Below the pieces are notes generated by a model. The model ran no database searches and had not been told where the DNA came from. It saw nothing but the letters and a program-made list of their open reading frames with translations. Position numbers and translations under genes: made by a program. Positions 15,757 through 24,306 of a DNA stretch of 64,000 bases are shown one piece after another (the stretch's first letter is position 1; every line of letters starts with the position of its first letter). Source of the DNA: Rudanella paleaurantiibacter (GTDB lineage: Bacteria > Bacteroidota > Bacteroidia > Cytophagales > Spirosomataceae); assembly GCF_009184635.1 (NCBI RefSeq), contig NZ_WELI01000001.1, positions 1 to 64,000 of the forward strand. The letters are read 5' to 3'.

Positions 15757-15797
15757 GAGGCCAATTCGGTTCGGAGAATCGGGTTGGCCTCTTTTGT
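15757..15797 (+). terminator. Terminator of the dihaem cytochrome gene
   Basis: GAGGCCAA/TTGGCCTC stem (8 bp) with a GC-rich inner loop that can extend pairing, followed by TTTTG, 28 nt after the stop codon. Confidence 0.75.
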
Positions 15798-15909
15798 CTA
15801 CAATCGGTTTAACAAAAAAAAGACCTGCTCAAAAATCTAAGCAGACAGCGGCTGCGTATTAATGGTGTTTAATCTGCAATTAATCATCACCTCAAACCAC
15901 GAATACGAT

Positions 15910-17457
15910 ATGCCTGCTTCTCTATTACAACGGCGCGTATGGGCACTGCCCTTGCTGGCCGCCAGTATGCTGACAGTGTTCTCCTGCAACGCGCCCCAGG
16001 AACAAATGAAGCCCAGTTCGACCGGGTTTGATCAGGCTCGCTTGTCGGGCGATCTGATGTTTTACGCCCTGACCGACGGCAACCAACTGCTCCAACTGTC
16101 GAGCGGTGCGCCCTCGACCCCGATGGCAACCATCAGCGTAACCGGTCTGATGCCCGGCGACCGTCTGGTATCTATCGACTTCCGTCCGGCTACCGGCCAA
16201 CTCTACGCCGTGTCGAGTATGAGCCGCATGTACACCATAAACCCGATGACGGGTGCTGCACGGGCTGTTGGCACTGCGCCGTTGACACCCGCTATTGATG
16301 GCGATGGCGTAGGTCTTGATTTCAACCCCACTGTTGATCGGATTCGTCTGGTAACCAACAAAGGGCAGGATCTGCGACTCAACCCCGAAACGGGTGCCGT
16401 ACAGGCAGTGGATGGTGTTATCAATGGCGCTCCCGGAGCCGCTATCTCAGGTGTTGCCTACACCAACAACTTTGCCGGGGCTACTACCACTACGCTGTTT
16501 ACGATTGATCCGGTCAATGATAAGCTGTACCGGCAAGATCCACCAAACAATGGTACGCAGGTTGAAATCGGGCCACTGGGTGTCGATATCATTGGGTTGA
16601 GTGGCTTCGATATTAGCCCGGCAGGTGAGGCTATTGCGGCTCTCGGTCGTACGGGTGCTGGTTCTGAATTGTACGAGATCAACCTCAGCACCGGTCAGGC
16701 TACCAAAGTGGGTAATCTGCCCAACATGAGCATTATCGGGTTGGCTATCCCAACGGCACCGGTAGCGTATGCCGTGGATGGCCTGAACCGACTGATGATT
16801 TTTAACCCGCTCAACCCCGGTACGCCCATCGTGAAAATGCTGACCGGTCTGCAATCAGGCGAAATGCTCGTGGGTATCGACTTCCGGCCAGCTAATGGTC
16901 AGTTGTACGCCATCAGCAGCCGCAGCCAGTTGTACACCATCAACACCTCCAATGGAGCAGTAACCGCCGTTGGCACACCCATCAGCCCGATGCTGACGAG
17001 CGTGGATGTCGGCTTTGACTTCAACCCGACCGTCGATCGGATTCGGGTGGTGACGAGCACGGGACAGAACCTCCGGCTTAACCCCGACAACGGTACGGTT
17101 GCCGCTATCGACGGTAACCTGAACCCAGGTATGCCCAACGCTACCGGATCGGCTTATACGAACAATTTTGCCGGCGCAACAACTACGGTTCTGTACAACC
17201 TGGATGCTGGTTCTGACAAGCTCGTTCGGCAAGATCCTCCCAACGCGGGTGGCCTGGTCGATGTAGGACCGCTGGGCTGGAATATTGAAGGTGCCAACGG
17301 GTTTGACATCGGTGGCACGAGCAACACCGCCTATGCTCTGTTGCGGGCAGGTGTGGTTTCGGGCGTGTACCGGATCAACCTCATGACAGGTGCCGCTACG
17401 CCGGTGGCAACGTTCCCCTCGCCAGTACAGGCTATGGCGGTTGGCTTAGGCTTCTAA
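15910..17457 (+). CDS. Lipoprotein with two tandem DUF4394 domains
   Basis: A 515-aa exported protein. The frame is open from 15862, but ATG 15910 gives a proper signal sequence ending in SMLTVFSC, a plausible lipobox, so it is probably lipid-anchored. Residues of about 45-280 and 285-515 are two homologous DUF4394 units. Both contain the same landmarks in order: VGIDFRPANGQLYA(I/V)SS, a YTI line, a DFNPTVDRIR(V/L)VT block, RLNP(E/D), YTNNFAGATTT, RQDPPN and GPLG. The fold is probably beta-propeller-like, and its function is unknown. It is monocistronic with its own terminator. The internal duplication is clear in the sequence. Confidence 0.85.
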   Translation: MPASLLQRRVWALPLLAASMLTVFSCNAPQEQMKPSSTGFDQARLSGDLMFYALTDGNQLLQLSSGAPSTPMATISVTGLMPGDRLVSIDFRPATGQLYAVSSMSRMYTINPMTGAARAVGTAPLTPAIDGDGVGLDFNPTVDRIRLVTNKGQDLRLNPETGAVQAVDGVINGAPGAAISGVAYTNNFAGATTTTLFTIDPVNDKLYRQDPPNNGTQVEIGPLGVDIIGLSGFDISPAGEAIAALGRTGAGSELYEINLSTGQATKVGNLPNMSIIGLAIPTAPVAYAVDGLNRLMIFNPLNPGTPIVKMLTGLQSGEMLVGIDFRPANGQLYAISSRSQLYTINTSNGAVTAVGTPISPMLTSVDVGFDFNPTVDRIRVVTSTGQNLRLNPDNGTVAAIDGNLNPGMPNATGSAYTNNFAGATTTVLYNLDAGSDKLVRQDPPNAGGLVDVGPLGWNIEGANGFDIGGTSNTAYALLRAGVVSGVYRINLMTGAATPVATFPSPVQAMAVGLGF

Positions 17458-17478
17458 CACCTTCTGTCTGTGTGAAAT

Positions 17479-17516
17479 ACGAAGAGGGCGCCCAAACGGG
17501 TGCCCTCTTCGTATTT
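17479..17516. terminator. Bidirectional terminator
   Basis: ACGAAGAGGGC and GCCCTCTTCGT pair over 11 bp, with an extra CC/GG pair inside, followed by ATTTT. It lies 21 nt after the DUF4394 stop and 40 nt from the convergent response regulator stop. Confidence 0.75.
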
Positions 17517-17556
17517 TGTGGGTTGAAAAGCCTTTTTGGAGCAGCTGACTGTTTAC

Positions 17557-17958
17557 TTACTCTGATAACCAGGTAGTTTCGAGGTGTTGCGCCAGCTTGA
17601 TGAGGTCGGTGTAATCGCCGGGCTTTGTAATGAAGTCCGATGCGCCCGACGCGAGGGCCTTAGCCCGCTCCTGTGCGTTGGACGACGTGGTATAAATAAT
17701 AATCGGGAGCGCATCGAATCGCTTCTCCTGCCGCAATTGACTCAGGGTTTGGAGACCGTTGAGCCGGGCCATGTTGAGGTCAAGCAGCATCAGTTCGGGC
17801 AAGCCATCCTGCGCATTCAGGTAAGGCAGCACCTCATCGCCATCCGAAAGAGTGACGACTTTAATGGCTGAATTGGTCTGCTGGAATACGTTGCGGATGA
17901 GAAATTGGTCATCCGAGTCGTCATCCACGACAACAACCGTATTTTTCAATAACGTCAT
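17557..17958 (-). CDS. Single-domain response regulator
   Basis: A 133-aa receiver-only protein, with the start taken at ATG 17958 because the eight upstream codons are not conserved-looking. The acidic pocket is D12-D14 in VVDDDSDD, the phosphoacceptor is D60 in LLDLNMAR, the switch threonine is T90/T91 in IIYTTSS and the lysine is K112 in FITKPG. There is no output domain, so it works as a phosphoacceptor partner in a phosphorelay or by protein binding. It resembles the Rcp1-like regulators that pair with hybrid or phytochrome-type kinases, but no kinase gene is nearby. It is transcribed alone. Confidence 0.92.
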   Translation of the reverse strand: MTLLKNTVVVVDDDSDDQFLIRNVFQQTNSAIKVVTLSDGDEVLPYLNAQDGLPELMLLDLNMARLNGLQTLSQLRQEKRFDALPIIIYTTSSNAQERAKALASGASDFITKPGDYTDLIKLAQHLETTWLSE

Positions 17959-18094
17959 AATGTTACGGTAAGATGCTGCCAAAGATACAGCTTTTGGATG
18001 ACCTAGCCATATTTAGTCTATTTAGCTGGTAAGGCAATAGAGAGCCCGGTAATGCATTTGGGCGGGGTAGTTTAGGGGGCTGGTTGGGCGTATT

Positions 18095-19021
18095 TCAGTA
18101 GGTCTTGGTCATATCGGCCGGAATAACCAGAATGGCATTGGCCAGGCCCGCTTTGTCGGCAGGTAGCTTGTCGATAGGGCTCAACTCGACCGACGAAATC
18201 GTGAAAATGCGCAGATTGGGCCGTTGCTGACGTAAATACCAGCTAATTCCCTCAAAATTCTTGGAGTGATAGTCGCCGTTGTAGTGCAGTACGGTTTTGC
18301 CTTGCTGCCAGCTTTGGTTGATAAAATGGGCCATCGTGGCATCTTTAATGGCCTGTGCCCGGGCAAAGTTAGCCGCTGCATCAGACGGAGCTGTAGACCC
18401 GTGCGGATTGTTGCCGGTAGCCTGTGTGCTGTGAGCCGAACCGCCCATCATGTCGAGCATAGCCTTGTAGCCCGGCAATGTGAGATCGACGGTCAGTGGT
18501 AAGGGGGCCAGGAGTTGCTTGTTGGCGGCCGTTACGGTGTCGAGTGCCGCAAGACCCTGGTGCGCTACCAGACTCGCGTACCGGCGGGGGGCATTGGTAG
18601 CCACAAACGGGATTTTGTTAGCGCGGGCAAAATCGACAAGGGGGCGGTAATCGGTGGGGTAGTTGGGCCACAACCGGGCCTGTTTGGCAAACTCCTTGTC
18701 GGTGGTGCGACCCTGCGCATAGTCGGCGAGGGCCGTTTGGTTGTCAGTTTCAAACATTTCACCACCCAGCACGAGCTGCTCTTTTTTGAGTGCGTACAGA
18801 TCTTTGGTGAGCTGGAGTTCGAGCCAGTGGCAAATGGGGTTGTTGTGTAGCTCGCCAAACAGAACCACATCGGCCTCGGCCGCCTGTTTGAGCAGCTTGC
18901 TGTACGAAATAGCCTTACCCTGTTGGCTGTATAACTGATAGGCTGGCCGGTCGGGGGCCGTCATGGCCGTCAGAAAGGCACAACCGATACTGAACAGCGT
19001 GTAAAAAAATGGCTTCTTCAT
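18095..19021 (-). CDS. ChaN family protein (haem-binding lipoprotein-like)
   Basis: A 308-aa exported protein of the ChaN family, whose Campylobacter member binds haem at the outer membrane. Start at 19021 (MKKPFFYTLFSIGCAFLTAM) gives a signal peptide; the frame is open 22 codons further. Family blocks are VVLFGELHNNPICHWLEL, LGGEMFETD, LWPNYPTDYRPLVDFA and VLHYNGDYHSKNFEGI, which include the Glu and His residues of the shared fold. A Cys in the signal region (SIGCAFL) could be a lipidation site. It may take part in iron or haem handling. It is separated from the convergent response regulator's region by short non-coding DNA, and a palindromic repeat lies upstream. Confidence 0.85.
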   Translation of the reverse strand: MKKPFFYTLFSIGCAFLTAMTAPDRPAYQLYSQQGKAISYSKLLKQAAEADVVLFGELHNNPICHWLELQLTKDLYALKKEQLVLGGEMFETDNQTALADYAQGRTTDKEFAKQARLWPNYPTDYRPLVDFARANKIPFVATNAPRRYASLVAHQGLAALDTVTAANKQLLAPLPLTVDLTLPGYKAMLDMMGGSAHSTQATGNNPHGSTAPSDAAANFARAQAIKDATMAHFINQSWQQGKTVLHYNGDYHSKNFEGISWYLRQQRPNLRIFTISSVELSPIDKLPADKAGLANAILVIPADMTKTY

Positions 19022-19091
19022 GAGGTAAGGCAGTATCGGTTCAATCTGTGGGATGTAGGACAAGTTCATTACGGCAGATTTACCCAAAAAG

Positions 19092-19174
19092 TTTTCCTGA
19101 CAGGATTACAGGATAAACAGGGGATTCTTAGGACTGAATAAATCCTGTTTATCCTGTAATCCTGTCAGGAAAAG
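19092..19174. repeat. Palindromic repeat, family D (TCCTGT words)
   Basis: Arms of about 33 bp: TTTTCCTGACAGGATTACAG (continuing to 19125) and the complement at 19141-19174, differing by two extra G. They are separated by 15 nt. Each arm is built of repeated TCCTGT words. It occupies the divergent-looking gap between chaN (start 19021) and the end of the DUF1080 gene (19201), so on the minus strand it would be the 3' hairpin of the latter. Confidence 0.8.
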
Positions 19175-19200
19175 AAACTTGTCTTACACCCCAATCCAGG

Positions 19201-19965
19201 TTACAGCTCCCGAATCCAGATGTTCCGGAAAGCGGTTGGGTTACCGTGGTCTTGCAGACGGATGGGGCCTTTGCCGTGAGCTTTCACATCGGGGAAACCA
19301 ATGTAGGGTGTACCTCCGCGAATGGCCGTGTGGTTCTGCACCAATACGCCATTGAGCAGTACGGTAATGTAGCCGGGCTCCGACATCAGCCCTGATTTGC
19401 TGAACCGGGGGGCCTGATAAATGATGTCGTAGGTTTGCCACTCGCCGGGCTTACGGCTGGGGTTGGCCATCGGAATCGCCTGCTTGTAGATAGAGCCTAC
19501 CTGACCGTTTACGTAGGTTGGGTTCTCGTAGTTGTCGAGTACCTGCAACTCGTAGCGGTCTTGCATAAAGATACCGCTGTTGCCCCGGCCCTGTCCTTTG
19601 CCTTCAACAACGGCGGGCGTCCGAAACTCGATGTGCAACTGATAATCGCCAAACTCCTGCTTGGTCTGTACGTCGCCCGTGCCTTTGGCCACAATCATGG
19701 CGCCTTCGGCCAGGGTCCATTTGGGGGCCGACTTGTCTTTGGTCGATACCCAATTATCGAAGTTTTTGCCGTCGAAGAGCACAATGGCATCCGAGGGGGC
19801 GGTCAGGCCCGACGCGTTGGGCGAGCTGGTACCGGGCGTTACGATCGGGGGAACGGGTTCCCAGATCTCCGACGATTCGGGCGTTTGCTTATTCGGTTGA
19901 AGTTGCCCGAAGGCGATGCTGGCCACGGCCAGATTTAGGAACAAAAACGAGCTTGTCTTTTTCAT
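19201..19965 (-). CDS. DUF1080 secreted protein (3-keto-disaccharide hydrolase type)
   Basis: A 254-aa secreted protein. A signal peptide (1-20, SIAFGQ) is followed by one DUF1080 concanavalin-like domain (about 60-254), with the family landmarks IVLFDGKNFDNW, EFGDYQLHIEFRTP, RGNSGIFMQDRYELQVLDNY and a C-terminal PIRLQDHGNPTAFRNIWIREL. Some DUF1080 proteins have been shown to cleave 3-keto-glycosides. Others act as sugar-binding modules, so the activity here is an inference. A second DUF1080 protein is encoded divergently 149 nt away. A TATTTTTG -7-like box (19995-20002) lies upstream of the start. Confidence 0.88.
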   Translation of the reverse strand: MKKTSSFLFLNLAVASIAFGQLQPNKQTPESSEIWEPVPPIVTPGTSSPNASGLTAPSDAIVLFDGKNFDNWVSTKDKSAPKWTLAEGAMIVAKGTGDVQTKQEFGDYQLHIEFRTPAVVEGKGQGRGNSGIFMQDRYELQVLDNYENPTYVNGQVGSIYKQAIPMANPSRKPGEWQTYDIIYQAPRFSKSGLMSEPGYITVLLNGVLVQNHTAIRGGTPYIGFPDVKAHGKGPIRLQDHGNPTAFRNIWIREL

Positions 19966-20113
19966 GGAGCAATTAATTCACTTATATAACTACTCAAAAA
20001 TAACGGAGAAAGGCGGTTTTTACCCATGCAATCGGGTGCATCTGGGTGTAATCTGACCTATATGGCCAAAATGAGCTATCTTTAAGCTCCCAATTTCCCT
20101 TTTTGTTTACGGC

Positions 20114-21997
20114 ATGAACCCTTTGTTCTCTCTGCCCCGGTTGTTGTTCAACGCCGGGCTATTGGCCCTGAGCGGATCGGTAATGGCCCAGCCGCCAGCC
20201 TCCCGCTCCGTATCTGTTCCACTCACCGACCTAAGCGCCTTTCAGAAAACCTCGGCCAACTGGCGCATCGTAGGCGACGCTTCGGCCAGCCTGACGCAGG
20301 CCAACACCCTCAGCACGCAGCCCGGCACGGGTGTATTGGCTAATGTGCCGCCGGCTAAGTTCGAAAACGGCCAACCCTACAATATCCAGACGGTACAGGA
20401 GTTTGGCGATATTGACCTGGAGCTCGACTACATGATGGCGAAGGGCTCAAACTCGGGCGTGTACCTGCAAGGCCGCTACGAGGTACAGTTGCTCGATAGC
20501 TGGGGCGTTCGGATGCCGAAAGCCGGCGACAATGGCTCGATCTACGAACGCTGGGACGAGAGCCGCCCCGAGGGCAGCAAGGGCTACGAAGGCCACCCCG
20601 CCCGGCAAAACGCCAGCCGTGCGCCGGGTTTGTGGCAGCATCTGAAAATTTCGTTTCAGGCTCCTCGCTTCGACGCGTCGGGTAAGAAAACCGAAAACGC
20701 AAAAATCGTTCGGCTGGAGCTGAACGGTGTACTCATCCACGAAAACGTGAACCTGAGCGGCCCTACCCGCGGCCCCATTGCCAACAACGAAAAACCAACC
20801 GGCCCGCTCTTTATTCAGGGCGATCACGGCCCGGTGGCTTTCCGAAACATCCAGATTACAACCTATGGCCGCCCCCGCCCTGAGCTGACCAACCTCAACT
20901 ACGAGGTGTACAAGGGTAAGTTTGAGCAGGAGCCTGCCTATGGCAAACTGCCGCCCGAAGCCAAAGGGCCCACGAGCGACTTGTCGCCGTTTGTGACGAC
21001 GCTGAACAACGAGTTTCTGGTGCGTTATACCGGTACGCTCAAGGTGCAGGAAGCGGGCGAATACCGGTTTAACCTCGGGGTGCCGGGTGGCGGTGGCGTG
21101 TTGCGTATCAACAACAAGCCTGTAATTGCCAAAGCCGACTGGCGCGGTAACGGCCGGGTGGAGCTACCCGCCGGTGAAATGCCATTTGAGCTGATTTACA
21201 GCAAATTTGTGGATTGGGCGAAACCAAATATTGGCCTGGCCGTATCGGGCCCCGGTATTCGGGAGTATTCGCTCACGAGCCCGATTGCCGACGAAGAATC
21301 GACGGACCCGATTATCGTTGAAGCACCGACCAACACCCTGCTCCGCTCGTTCATGGATCTGCCCGGCGTACCCGCTACGGGCCTGATGGGCCAGAACAAC
21401 CGGGGCGCTTACCGCGTTACGCACGCCGTTTCGGTAGGTTCGCCGGAGCAGGTACACTACACTTACGACCTCGACAACGGCTCGGTGGTACAGGTATGGC
21501 GCGGTACGTTTCTCGACACCACACCGATGTGGAACGACCGGGGCGATGGCTCGTCGCGCCCAACGGGTATGGTGCAGCGGTTTGGTCGCCCGGCCCTGAT
21601 GCTGGCCCCACTGGCTACGGATCAGGTTGCCTGGCCAACCGATACCACGGGTAGCCGGTTCCGGCCCAAAGGGTATATGCTCGACGATCAGGACCGGCCT
21701 ACGTTCCGGTACACCTCGTTTGGCGCGACCGTGCAGGATCAGTTGCGTGTGCTCGACAATAGCCACGGCCTGCGCCGGGAGCTGACGGTGCAAAATGCTG
21801 CTACTCCGCTGTATGCCCGGTTGGTAACGGGGACCGCCATTCGTCCGCTCGAAAATGGTCTGTACATGGTCGATGGGCAGGTTTATGTCCGTATCGACAA
21901 TGCCGAGGGAGCCGTGCCGGTAGTGCGCAGCAGCAACGGTAAGCAGGAACTCATTGTGCCGGTTAAATCAAAACTCACGTACTCTATTCTTTTTTAA
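20114..21997 (+). CDS. DUF1080 plus PA14-like domain secreted protein
   Basis: A 627-aa exported protein. A signal peptide (1-25, GSVMAQ) is followed by a DUF1080 domain (about 45-255; EFGDIDLELDYMMAKGSNSG, YLQGRYEVQLLDSWG, FIQGDHGPVAFRNI), then a PA14-like module (about 285-385; TTLNNEFLVRYTGTLKV, GGVLRINNKPV, PFELIYSKF) and an unrecognised C-terminal region (about 400-627). PA14 modules usually bind carbohydrate. The next gene begins 6 nt downstream, so the two form an operon. Together with the single-domain DUF1080 protein encoded divergently, this suggests a periplasmic or surface sugar-oxidation and 3-keto-sugar cleavage unit. Confidence 0.85.
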   Translation: MNPLFSLPRLLFNAGLLALSGSVMAQPPASRSVSVPLTDLSAFQKTSANWRIVGDASASLTQANTLSTQPGTGVLANVPPAKFENGQPYNIQTVQEFGDIDLELDYMMAKGSNSGVYLQGRYEVQLLDSWGVRMPKAGDNGSIYERWDESRPEGSKGYEGHPARQNASRAPGLWQHLKISFQAPRFDASGKKTENAKIVRLELNGVLIHENVNLSGPTRGPIANNEKPTGPLFIQGDHGPVAFRNIQITTYGRPRPELTNLNYEVYKGKFEQEPAYGKLPPEAKGPTSDLSPFVTTLNNEFLVRYTGTLKVQEAGEYRFNLGVPGGGGVLRINNKPVIAKADWRGNGRVELPAGEMPFELIYSKFVDWAKPNIGLAVSGPGIREYSLTSPIADEESTDPIIVEAPTNTLLRSFMDLPGVPATGLMGQNNRGAYRVTHAVSVGSPEQVHYTYDLDNGSVVQVWRGTFLDTTPMWNDRGDGSSRPTGMVQRFGRPALMLAPLATDQVAWPTDTTGSRFRPKGYMLDDQDRPTFRYTSFGATVQDQLRVLDNSHGLRRELTVQNAATPLYARLVTGTAIRPLENGLYMVDGQVYVRIDNAEGAVPVVRSSNGKQELIVPVKSKLTYSILF

Positions 21998-22003
21998 GCA
22001 GCC

Positions 22004-23992
22004 ATGAATCGCATTCAATCATATCTTTTGGGGCTTGGTCTGCTGGCGTCGGCAACGGTGCCGGTACTGGCGCAGGAATCGCCCAAAGAAGAGGACTTTT
22101 TCAAAATTGTGAAGGTATCGGCCCCCGAGGGTACCTTGCTCGAAGTGGGTGGACTTACCGTATTGCCCAACGGAGATTTGGGCGTAGCTACGCGTCGGGG
22201 CGATGTCTGGATCGTTGAAAACCCGACGAGCCGGAAGCCTTATTTCCGCAAGTTTGCCACCGGTCTGCACGAAATTCTGGGTCTGGCCTACAAAAACGGC
22301 GCTCTCTACTGTGCGCAGCGGGGCGAACTGACCAAGATGGTCGACACGAACAAAGACGGGAAGGCCGATTTGTTCGAGACGGTCTATGCCTGGCCGCTGT
22401 CGGGTCATTACCACGAATATAGCTTCGGGCCTAAAATTGCGCCCGACGGTAGCTTCTTCGTGACGGGCAACGTGGCCTTTGGCGACGAAGAGTGGTGGCG
22501 GGGCGAAAGCCGTGTCCCCTGGCGTGGCTGGACCATGAAAATTTCGGAAGACGGTAGGCTGGAGCCCTGGGCAACCGGGATGCGCTCTCCGTGCGGTCTG
22601 GGTATGATCGATGGCGAATTGTTTTACGCTGATAACCAAGGTGACTGGCACGGATCGGGCGGTATTATTCACGTGAATAAAGGGGCCTTTGCCGGCCACC
22701 CGGCTGGTCTGAAATGGACCAATATGCCCGGTTCACCGCTGCAGTTGACTACCGAGCAACTGTACGCCCGGGTAGACCCACGTCAGAACAAAAATGCCGC
22801 TGGCCGGTATATCAAGCCCGAAAACGTAGTCAACGAAACCCCTACGTTGCTGTATGAAGTAAAGAAAAACGTGCCGCAGGTAAAGCTGCCGGCCGTATGG
22901 CTGCCCCACGGTATCCTGGGTATCTCGAACTCCGAGATTCTGGAAATCCCGAAAGGCAACTTTGGTCCGTTTGAAGGGCAACTGCTTGTGGGCGATCAGG
23001 GCATGAGCAAAATCTCGCGTGTGTTCATGGAAAAAGTGAACGGTGAGTTTCAGGGCGCGGCTTTCGATTTCCGTAACGGTTTCCAGTCGGGCGTACTGCG
23101 TATGGCCTGGGCACCCGATGGCTCCCTGTTTGTGGGCGAAACCAACCGGGGTTGGGGCTCGGCCGGTACGGCTAACGAAGGCTTACAGCGCTTAGTCTGG
23201 AATAACCGCGTACCGTTTGAGATGCGTGCCGTGCGTGCCATGCCCGATGGGTTCGAGGTGGAGTTTACCAAGCCTGTTGACCGGGCCTCGGCCGAAGACC
23301 TGGCGTCGTACAAGGTAGAGAGCTTTATTTACAAGTATCAGCCGGTGTACGGTAGCCCCACCATCAACAAGGAAACGCACGGGCTGAAAGGTGTCAAAGT
23401 GTCGGCCGATGGGCTCAAGGCGCGTCTGATTGTTGATAATCTGCGTCAGAACTACATCCATCAGCTCACCATCGATGGGGTACGCGCCGTTGAGGGTTCA
23501 CACTCGCTTGTACACCCCATTGCGTACTACACGCTCAACAACATCCCGGAAGGTAGTAAACTGGCCCTGACGGAAGCGAGCACGCGTAATTCGGCCACGG
23601 CTCCGGCTAAGAAACCTGCAGCAGCACCGGCTACCAAAACCGGCGTAAAAACAGGGGCTGCCAAGCCGGCCATTAAAGGCGCTACGGCGGCTGTTGCAGC
23701 CGCACCGACCTACGACGAGGTGAAGGGCTTGCTGGCGCGGCACACGTGTCTGGCTTGCCATAATACCGAAAAGCGGCAGGTAGGACCGGCGTACCGGGCT
23801 GTTGCCAAGCGGGGTTATACCAACGATCAGATCGTCGACCTGATTTACAATCCGAAGCCGCAAAACTGGCCTGATTATGCTACCGAGATGCCGCCTATGC
23901 CGCAGGTGCCCAAGGCCGACGCGCAGAAAATAGCGGCTTGGATTAACTCGCTGGCACCGGCTGCCAATACCAAAGCGGCCGAAAAACCATAA
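22004..23992 (+). CDS. Propeller dehydrogenase-like protein fused to cytochrome c
   Basis: A 662-aa exported protein. A signal peptide (1-24, VPVLAQ) precedes a PQQ-sugar-dehydrogenase-like beta-propeller (about 30-410; GGLTVLPNGDLGVATRRGDV, HEILGLAYKNGALYCAQRGE, FADNQGDWHGSGG-type motifs). Next comes an Ig-like segment (about 420-540), then an Ala/Pro/Lys-rich linker (about 550-590). A C-terminal cytochrome c domain follows, with the haem site CLACH and a probable axial Met in the EMPPMPQVP stretch. Such proteins are common in Bacteroidota and Planctomycetes beside DUF1080 genes. An electron-transferring sugar oxidase is the simplest reading, with DUF1080 handling the keto-sugar product. Confidence 0.85.
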   Translation: MNRIQSYLLGLGLLASATVPVLAQESPKEEDFFKIVKVSAPEGTLLEVGGLTVLPNGDLGVATRRGDVWIVENPTSRKPYFRKFATGLHEILGLAYKNGALYCAQRGELTKMVDTNKDGKADLFETVYAWPLSGHYHEYSFGPKIAPDGSFFVTGNVAFGDEEWWRGESRVPWRGWTMKISEDGRLEPWATGMRSPCGLGMIDGELFYADNQGDWHGSGGIIHVNKGAFAGHPAGLKWTNMPGSPLQLTTEQLYARVDPRQNKNAAGRYIKPENVVNETPTLLYEVKKNVPQVKLPAVWLPHGILGISNSEILEIPKGNFGPFEGQLLVGDQGMSKISRVFMEKVNGEFQGAAFDFRNGFQSGVLRMAWAPDGSLFVGETNRGWGSAGTANEGLQRLVWNNRVPFEMRAVRAMPDGFEVEFTKPVDRASAEDLASYKVESFIYKYQPVYGSPTINKETHGLKGVKVSADGLKARLIVDNLRQNYIHQLTIDGVRAVEGSHSLVHPIAYYTLNNIPEGSKLALTEASTRNSATAPAKKPAAAPATKTGVKTGAAKPAIKGATAAVAAAPTYDEVKGLLARHTCLACHNTEKRQVGPAYRAVAKRGYTNDQIVDLIYNPKPQNWPDYATEMPPMPQVPKADAQKIAAWINSLAPAANTKAAEKP

Positions 23993-24020
23993 CTGAACAG
24001 AAGTACCGATTAAATTATCT

Positions 24021-24077
24021 GAGCGAACAGAGGCTGATTTAAAGGCAGATGCGACTTGAAAGGGCTTCTGTTCGCTC
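24021..24077. repeat. Inverted repeat downstream of the DUF1080 operon
   Basis: GAGCGAACAGA (24021-24031) and TCTGTTCGCTC (24067-24077), perfect 11-bp arms with a 35-nt spacer. Pairing continues weakly outward (TTATC with TGATAA). A T-rich tract follows from 24098, so it may end the operon transcript. Confidence 0.55.
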
Positions 24078-24106
24078 AAATTGATAAAATCTGTGCTTCT
24101 TTTTTC

Positions 24107-24137
24107 TTGACAAAGCCGTCGGGTATTCTTATCTTTG
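24107..24137 (+). promoter_or_regulatory. Bacteroidota-type promoter of tRNA-His
   Basis: TTG (24107-24109), 20 nt, then TATCTTTG (24130-24137), a full match to TTG / TAnnTTTG. The tRNA begins 13 nt beyond the box. It has the same 20-nt spacing as the tRNA-Arg promoter. Confidence 0.8.
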
Positions 24138-24149
24138 CAGTCTCAAAAC

Positions 24150-24224
<75 letters not shown>

Positions 24225-24230
24225 CTACCG

Positions 24231-24260
24231 AAAGCCCCCTCGCAAGACGGGGCTTTTTTG
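24231..24260 (+). terminator. tRNA-His terminator
   Basis: AAAGCCCC/GGGGCTTT stem (24231-24238, 24249-24256) followed by TTTG, 6 nt after the tRNA 3' end. Confidence 0.85.
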
Positions 24261-24306
24261 TTGCATTTCATCCCAACTTTCCCCTGCATCAGGCAGTTTA
24301 GTGGGT

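Noticed and set aside
14535-15764. A 409-codon open frame antisense to the dihaem cytochrome gene
   Set aside because: The opposite frame encodes a full cytochrome with two haem motifs and a terminator. The antisense product has no signal, motif or sensible composition; long antisense frames are common at this GC content.
17557-19021. A haem-responsive unit of ChaN with the response regulator
   Set aside because: The genes are separated by 136 nt and no shared regulatory feature or haem motif links them.
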